From: Paenibacillus sp. SY21-1
GTDB taxonomy: Bacteria; Bacillota; Bacilli; Paenibacillales; Paenibacillaceae
Assembly: GCF_005222705.1 (NCBI RefSeq)
Contig: NZ_STGF01000001.1
Coordinates: 310,001 to 374,000, forward strand
Reading direction: 5' to 3'
Length of the DNA: 64,000 nt
Shown here: in pieces, positions 59,864 to 64,000 of the stretch
Layout: the number at the start of each line of letters is the position of its first letter
Position numbering within the stretch: the stretch's first letter is position 1
Translations under genes and position numbers: made by a program
The notes under the pieces: model-generated
Database searches by the model: none
The model's input: the letters and a program-made list of their open reading frames with translations, nothing else
Told to the model about the DNA's origin: nothing

Positions 59864-61024
59864 TTACTTTAGCATTTGAAACACTTGCTCAACGTCCTTG
59901 TCTCCGCGACCGGACAGGTTGATGATGAGAATTTGATTCTCATCCATTGTCGGCGCCAGCTTCTTGGCGTGTGCCACCGCATGCGCGCTCTCCAGAGCGG
60001 GAATGATGCCTTCTGTACGGGACAGCTCCTGGAAAGCGGCCAGAACCTCCTCATTGGTTACGGTCGCATATTCAGCCCGCCCTGTCACCTTCAAATGGCT
60101 GTGCTCGGGTCCAATTCCCGGGTAATCGAGTCCTGCGGCAATCGAATAGGTCTTCTGAGGCTGGCCCTCTTCATCCAGCAGAACCAGACACTTGAAGCCG
60201 TGAATGATGCTAGGAACGCCCTCGGTTAAGGTCGGCGCTTTATCCGGCTCCACGCCGATCAAACGAACGCTTGGCTCATCGATGTAGTGGGCAAAGGCGC
60301 CAATGGCGTTGCTGCCGCCGCCCGCGCAGGCCACGATCGCATCCGGCAAGCGGCCTTCCTTCTCCAGAATCTGCTGCTTCGACTCCTCGCTGATTACCGC
60401 CTGGAAATGCTTCACCATAGTCGGGAACGGATGCGGGCCTACCGCAGAGCCAAGCAGGTAAAATGTATTTTTATAATTTCGGACCAGATCGCCGAGCGCT
60501 TCGTCTACCGCGTCTTTTAAGCGCCCCTGTCCTTTATCGACAGGAATCACCGTTGCTCCGAGCAGCTCCATGCGAAACACGTTAAGCGCCTGACGACGCG
60601 TATCTTCAGCGCCCATGTATATGACGCATTCCATATCAAACATCGCACAGGCCGTAGCCGTCGCCACACCATGCTGACCGGCGCCTGTTTCGGCTATAAT
60701 TCGTTTGGCTCCCATCCGCTTGGCAAGCAAAATTTGACCGATAGCGTTGTTAATTTTATGCGCGCCCGTATGATTCAGGTCCTCGCGCTTCAAGTAGATT
60801 TTGGCGCCTCCCCAAGCTTTGGTAAGCCTTTCCGCAAAGGTTAGCGGGCTCTTGCGGCCAACGTATTCCCGCAGATAGTAGCTTAGCTCTTCCTTAAACT
60901 CAGGGTCATCCCGAAATTTATAAAATTGCTCGCTTAAATAGTTCAGCACTTCCTGCAATTCCGGGGGAACGAAGCTTCCTCCAAATTCCCCGAAGTACCC
61001 CTCTTGCTGCAATTGTTGGTCCAT
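59864..61024 (-). CDS. trpB: Tryptophan synthase beta subunit, solitary
   Basis: 386 residues, ATG 61024 after GGAGGCGC. PLP lysine in [18 protein letters not shown] (~77-94), ETGAGQHG, phosphate loop [10 protein letters not shown], and late [14 protein letters not shown] and SGRGDKD. The first group (TrpB1) signature is complete, yet no trpA or other trp gene is adjacent and it has its own promoter and terminator. The segment [22 protein letters not shown] differs from the usual loop. It may be a second TrpB, making tryptophan from serine and free indole. Confidence 0.9.
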   Translation of the reverse strand: MDQQLQQEGYFGEFGGSFVPPELQEVLNYLSEQFYKFRDDPEFKEELSYYLREYVGRKSPLTFAERLTKAWGGAKIYLKREDLNHTGAHKINNAIGQILLAKRMGAKRIIAETGAGQHGVATATACAMFDMECVIYMGAEDTRRQALNVFRMELLGATVIPVDKGQGRLKDAVDEALGDLVRNYKNTFYLLGSAVGPHPFPTMVKHFQAVISEESKQQILEKEGRLPDAIVACAGGGSNAIGAFAHYIDEPSVRLIGVEPDKAPTLTEGVPSIIHGFKCLVLLDEEGQPQKTYSIAAGLDYPGIGPEHSHLKVTGRAEYATVTNEEVLAAFQELSRTEGIIPALESAHAVAHAKKLAPTMDENQILIINLSGRGDKDVEQVFQMLK

Positions 61025-61067
61025 ACGTAAGCGCCTCCATTAGTGGAAATGGTCATCTTTCCCTATT

Positions 61068-61095
61068 ATTTTAACACAAATATCCGCTTCGTCAC
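61068..61095 (-). promoter_or_regulatory. Candidate promoter of trpB
   Basis: On the minus strand, GTGACG (61095-61090), 16 bases, TAAAAT (61073-61068). Transcription start ~40 bases before the ATG. No tryptophan-codon leader peptide, T-box or TRAP-type triplet array is seen in the interval to araA. Confidence 0.45.
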
Positions 61096-61263
61096 TCCCT
61101 GTATCTTCCGTCTAAATATGATGCTGAGCCTGTTTTCGATTTTTTGCCAACGAACTAATACTACTTAGTAATACTTTGAATGACTAGGTATTCCAGTCCT
61201 CGCATTCCAATCCTCCGTTCTTGCATAGTGGCTCTCGCATTTAAAGAAGAAGATAAAGACAAG

Positions 61264-61290
61264 CAAAAGACCGGAGGCATGCCTCCGGCC
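61264..61290 (-). terminator. Terminator of the arabinose genes
   Basis: CCGGAGGC (61271-61278) pairs with GCCTCCGG (61281-61288); TCTTTTG follows on the minus strand. Confidence 0.8.
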
Positions 61291-61315
61291 GAGATAGCGA
61301 GTTGAATATGGACGA

Positions 61316-62740
61316 TTACTTAATGACAACGTACTCCAGATTCACCAGCTTGGCGTACGTTACGATTTGGTCGGTCGTCAGGTTCAGGGACACTACTGTA
61401 TGGTGGCCGCCGCCATTTTCGATCCAAGCTTTAACGCCATCCTGGAAGTTCGGCTTCACGCTCCACAGTACGCGAGCCACCGGAAGCTTAGGAGCCGGAA
61501 CCGTCGGCTCAAACGCGGAAACCTCGTTGATCAGCAGCTTGTAGTGCGTGCCGAAGTCAGCCATGGACACAACGACGCCTTCGCCGGCTTTGCCGTCGAA
61601 TACCAGGCGCGCCGGGTCTTCACGGTCGCCGATACCCAGCGGGGATACGATAATTTTAGGTTTGTTGCTTGCCAAGGTCGGATCTACTTCAAGCATATGG
61701 GACTGAAGAATCGCCTCTTGGCCAATAGCCATCTCGTAGGTGTAATCCTCCATAAAGCCTGTGTTCTGGTTGTGGCTCATCACTTTCAGCAAGCGGTCAA
61801 GCGCCGCCGTCTTCCAGTCGCCCTCGCCTGCAAAACCATAGCCTTGCGCCATCAGACGTTGAACGGCAAGACCCGGAAGCTGCTTCATGCCATGCAAATC
61901 TTCAAAGTTCGTAGTGAAGGCATTGTAGCCGCGCTCATCGAAGAAACGTTTCATAGCGATTTCATAGCTCGCTTGAACTCGCACGCTGGCTTCCCACGAT
62001 TCTTTGCTGCTCGTGCCGTAATCGAATTCGTACAGCTCGGCGTATTGACCCATCAGATCGTCGATTTCCTGCTCAGTAACAGCGTTCACGTATTGCACAA
62101 GGTCGCCGATGCCGAAGTAGTCTACCGTCCATCCAAATTGGATTTGAGCTTCAACCTTGTCGCCGTCCGTTACGCCTACATTGCGCATGTTGTCGCCGAA
62201 ACGGGCAACCTTGATTTTAAAGCTTTCATTGTAAGCAACCGCAACATCCATCCAGTCTGCAATTTGCTGCTGCACTTCCTGGCGTTCCCAGTAGCCTACA
62301 ACGATTTTATTTTGTTTGTTCAGGCGGGCATTGATGAAGCCGTATTCGCGATCGCCGTGTGCGGCTTGGTTGAGGTTCATAAAGTCCATATCGATCGTAG
62401 CCCAAGGAATGCTCTCGTTGTATTGGGTCGCCAGGTGAAGCAAAGGCTTCTGAAGCAGCTTTGTCCCGCGAATCCACATTTTTGCTGGCGAGAAGGTGTG
62501 CATCCAAGTGATGACGCCTGCCACTTCGTCGCGGTAGTTAATTTCTTTCATAATGCTTGTGATTGTATCGGCGCTAACGGCCAGATCCTGCAGTACAAGC
62601 GGATACGGCAGTAAACCGCTATTATTCAAAGCGTCCGTCATCTTCTGCGCGTGCGCTTTAACCTCGGCCAGCGCCTCTTCCCCGTACAGATGCTGTGAAC
62701 CTACGACAAACCAAAACTGTTTTGCTGCTGTTGCTGTCAT
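61316..62740 (-). CDS. araA: L-arabinose isomerase
   Basis: 474 residues from ATG 62740 (AAGAGG upstream), close to the family's usual length. N-terminal [14 protein letters not shown] is diagnostic. Later segments include [26 protein letters not shown], the metal-binding Glu region [43 protein letters not shown] and the His in ESHML-like [11 protein letters not shown], plus [17 protein letters not shown] near the end. Converts L-arabinose to L-ribulose. Follows an FGGY kinase by 37 bases, together the first two steps of arabinose use. Confidence 0.95.
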   Translation of the reverse strand: MTATAAKQFWFVVGSQHLYGEEALAEVKAHAQKMTDALNNSGLLPYPLVLQDLAVSADTITSIMKEINYRDEVAGVITWMHTFSPAKMWIRGTKLLQKPLLHLATQYNESIPWATIDMDFMNLNQAAHGDREYGFINARLNKQNKIVVGYWERQEVQQQIADWMDVAVAYNESFKIKVARFGDNMRNVGVTDGDKVEAQIQFGWTVDYFGIGDLVQYVNAVTEQEIDDLMGQYAELYEFDYGTSSKESWEASVRVQASYEIAMKRFFDERGYNAFTTNFEDLHGMKQLPGLAVQRLMAQGYGFAGEGDWKTAALDRLLKVMSHNQNTGFMEDYTYEMAIGQEAILQSHMLEVDPTLASNKPKIIVSPLGIGDREDPARLVFDGKAGEGVVVSMADFGTHYKLLINEVSAFEPTVPAPKLPVARVLWSVKPNFQDGVKAWIENGGGHHTVVSLNLTTDQIVTYAKLVNLEYVVIK

Positions 62741-62777
62741 CCAGATCAACCTCTTTCTTCATTTAGTAGTTGGTAAA

Positions 62778-64000
62778 TTAGTTCCTGCCGTTTTCCAGCA
62801 GATGATCTACAGCGGCCTGTTCAATGGCCAAACCGCTCCGATAGCGTTCAATAAACACCTCGAAGCCTTTCACATCCGACTCAACCGGTGAAATTCCCTG
62901 TCCTTCGACATCTTTAAATACTTTTTGCTCGAGGAAATCGTCCAGACGCTCCTCCTGATCCTTGTTAATCATATAGGAAGCCAACAGCGCCATTCCCCAT
63001 GCTCCGCCTTCGCCCGCGGTGGACATAACCGTAATCGGAACATTCATTGCGGCGGCAACGATGCGCTGCCCAACGACAGGAGTTTTGAACAAGCCGCCGT
63101 GCGCCAAAATACTGTCAATGGCCACCTGCTCATTTTCGGTCAAAATGTCCATGCCGAGCTTCAGCGCTCCAAATGCGGTGAACAAATGCGTTCTCATAAA
63201 GTTTGCAAGGTTGAAATTGCTTTCAGGCGAGCGAACGAACAAAGGACGGCCTTTGTCGATTCCCGTAATATTTTCGCCCGATAAATAGCCGTAGCTGAGC
63301 AAGCCGCCGCCATCCGGGTCGGCCTCCAATGCCTTATTCAGCAGCACGCTGAACAGCTTCCCGCTATCCGCCTCATAACCCATAGCCGCGGAAAATTCGC
63401 GGAACAGACCCATCCAGGCGTTAAGATCGCTGGAGCAGTTGTTGGCATGAACCATGCCGACCGGACTGCCATCCGGCGTCGTGACCATATCAATCTCCGG
63501 ATAAACCTTGGAGAGCTCCTTCTCCAGAACAATCATTGCAAATACCGAGGTGCCCACGGAAATGTTCCCGGTACGCTTCCTCACGCTATTCGTCGCAACC
63601 ATTCCTGTTCCGGCATCGCCTTCCGGAGGACATAGCGGAATACCCGCCTGCAGCTCCCCTGACGGATCGAGAATGCTTGCTCCCGCCTCCGACAACGTTC
63701 CCGCAGACTCTCCCGCAAGGTAAACTTTCGGCAGAAGCTCCTCAAGCTTCAACGAATAGCCGCTTGCTGCGATCAATTCATTAAATTGCTTAACCATCGA
63801 CGAGTGATAATTATGCGTGGTTTCATCGATAGGAAAAATGCCGGAGGCGTCCCCGATGCCAATCGCTTTCACGCCGGTCAACAGCCAGTGAATATATCCG
63901 GCCAGCGTCGTCACAAAATCGATGCGGGGCACATGCTCCTCCTTGTTCAAGATCGCTTGATACAAGTGGGCTATGCTCCAGCGTTCAGGAATATTAAATT
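62778..64000 (-). CDS. FGGY-family sugar kinase, probable L-ribulokinase (5' end outside window)
   Basis: At least 406 residues; the frame runs off the window at 64000 (start not visible). C-terminal FGGY-fold features: [17 protein letters not shown] (first ATP loop), [53 protein letters not shown] and [13 protein letters not shown]. Located 37 bases before araA on the same strand, so L-ribulose is the likely substrate, although the sequence is not the classical AraB type and looks closer to the YoaC/xylulokinase side. Substrate is inferred from context. Confidence 0.82.
   Translation of the reverse strand, partial: FNIPERWSIAHLYQAILNKEEHVPRIDFVTTLAGYIHWLLTGVKAIGIGDASGIFPIDETTHNYHSSMVKQFNELIAASGYSLKLEELLPKVYLAGESAGTLSEAGASILDPSGELQAGIPLCPPEGDAGTGMVATNSVRKRTGNISVGTSVFAMIVLEKELSKVYPEIDMVTTPDGSPVGMVHANNCSSDLNAWMGLFREFSAAMGYEADSGKLFSVLLNKALEADPDGGGLLSYGYLSGENITGIDKGRPLFVRSPESNFNLANFMRTHLFTAFGALKLGMDILTENEQVAIDSILAHGGLFKTPVVGQRIVAAAMNVPITVMSTAGEGGAWGMALLASYMINKDQEERLDDFLEQKVFKDVEGQGISPVESDVKGFEVFIERYRSGLAIEQAAVDHLLENGRN

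Noticed and set aside
61025..61315. Tryptophan attenuator or T-box before trpB
   Set aside because: No Trp-codon-rich leader, T-box core or GAG/TAG triplet series was found.
61367..62614. 415-codon frame antisense to araA
   Set aside because: Shadow of araA, which has full family motifs.

Overview
The window looks like the chromosome of a Paenibacillus-type endospore-forming member of the Bacillota. The evidence is an alpha/beta-type small acid-soluble spore protein, a collagen-like (exosporium-type) cluster, S-layer-homology surface proteins, a membrane-anchored AraC regulator next to a lipoprotein solute-binding protein, moderate GC content, strong GGAGG-like ribosome sites, and frequent GTG/TTG starts plus one probable CTG start. 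Housekeeping genes (rlmN, greA, mqo, ndh, pepT, trpB, araA) argue against a plasmid.

Layout. 1-7.5 kb: the end of a methyltransferase, a secreted duplicated protein with a copper-amine-oxidase-N-like domain, a large DUF2157/GDYXXLXY membrane protein, a small helix-turn-helix protein, an alkyltransferase-like (ATL) protein, and a DUF1641-ndh pair behind a candidate Rex site. 7.7-16.2 kb: a minus-strand operon resembling Bacillus subtilis ydaJKLMN (GH8-like lipoprotein, polytopic membrane protein, DUF2334, GT2 synthase, BcsB-like protein, degenerate GGDEF protein), which suggests a c-di-GMP-linked exopolysaccharide. 16.4-21 kb: a ParM-like actin with a ParR-like partner, then rlmN-greA and a Bax-inhibitor-1 protein. 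21.4-25.3 kb: two small paralogous orphan proteins, a MarR/quinone-reductase operon divergent from a TetR-GNAT-YczE operon, with well-defined promoters and palindromes. 25.5-33.8 kb: collagen-like protein with two small partners, a stand-alone DUF2156 protein, pepT, a minisatellite, a frameshifted lipid-kinase gene, a second MarR/quinone-reductase pair, PhnA/YjdM and AIM24.

33.8-39.3 kb: a VTC-domain / DUF4956 / beta-helix lipoprotein operon divergent from an OmpR-type two-component system, with 11-bp direct repeats between them. 39.4-47.7 kb: SASP, methyltransferase-TPR protein, DUF4180, SLH-GH18 hydrolase, mqo with a small membrane protein, a PNPOx-family flavoprotein and a NADAR protein. 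47.9-48.7 kb: an array of fourteen exact-length 51-bp tandem repeats plus two decayed copies. 48.9-56.3 kb: a PAP2 phosphatase fused to a beta-strand repeat and SLH domains, then AraC and solute-binding lipoprotein genes. 56.5-64 kb: TetR/SDR divergent pair, ECF sigma with a putative anti-sigma, solitary trpB, araA and a truncated FGGY kinase.

Common themes are cell-surface construction (exopolysaccharide, S-layer anchoring, spore surface, VTC cluster), redox metabolism (Ndh, Mqo, quinone reductases) and locally autoregulated transcription factors. The least ordinary parts are the ParM/ParR-like pair on what seems to be a chromosome, the VTC/DUF4956/two-component cluster, the 51-bp repeat array, the PAP2-SLH fusion and the two-member small-protein family at 21.4-22.3 kb.
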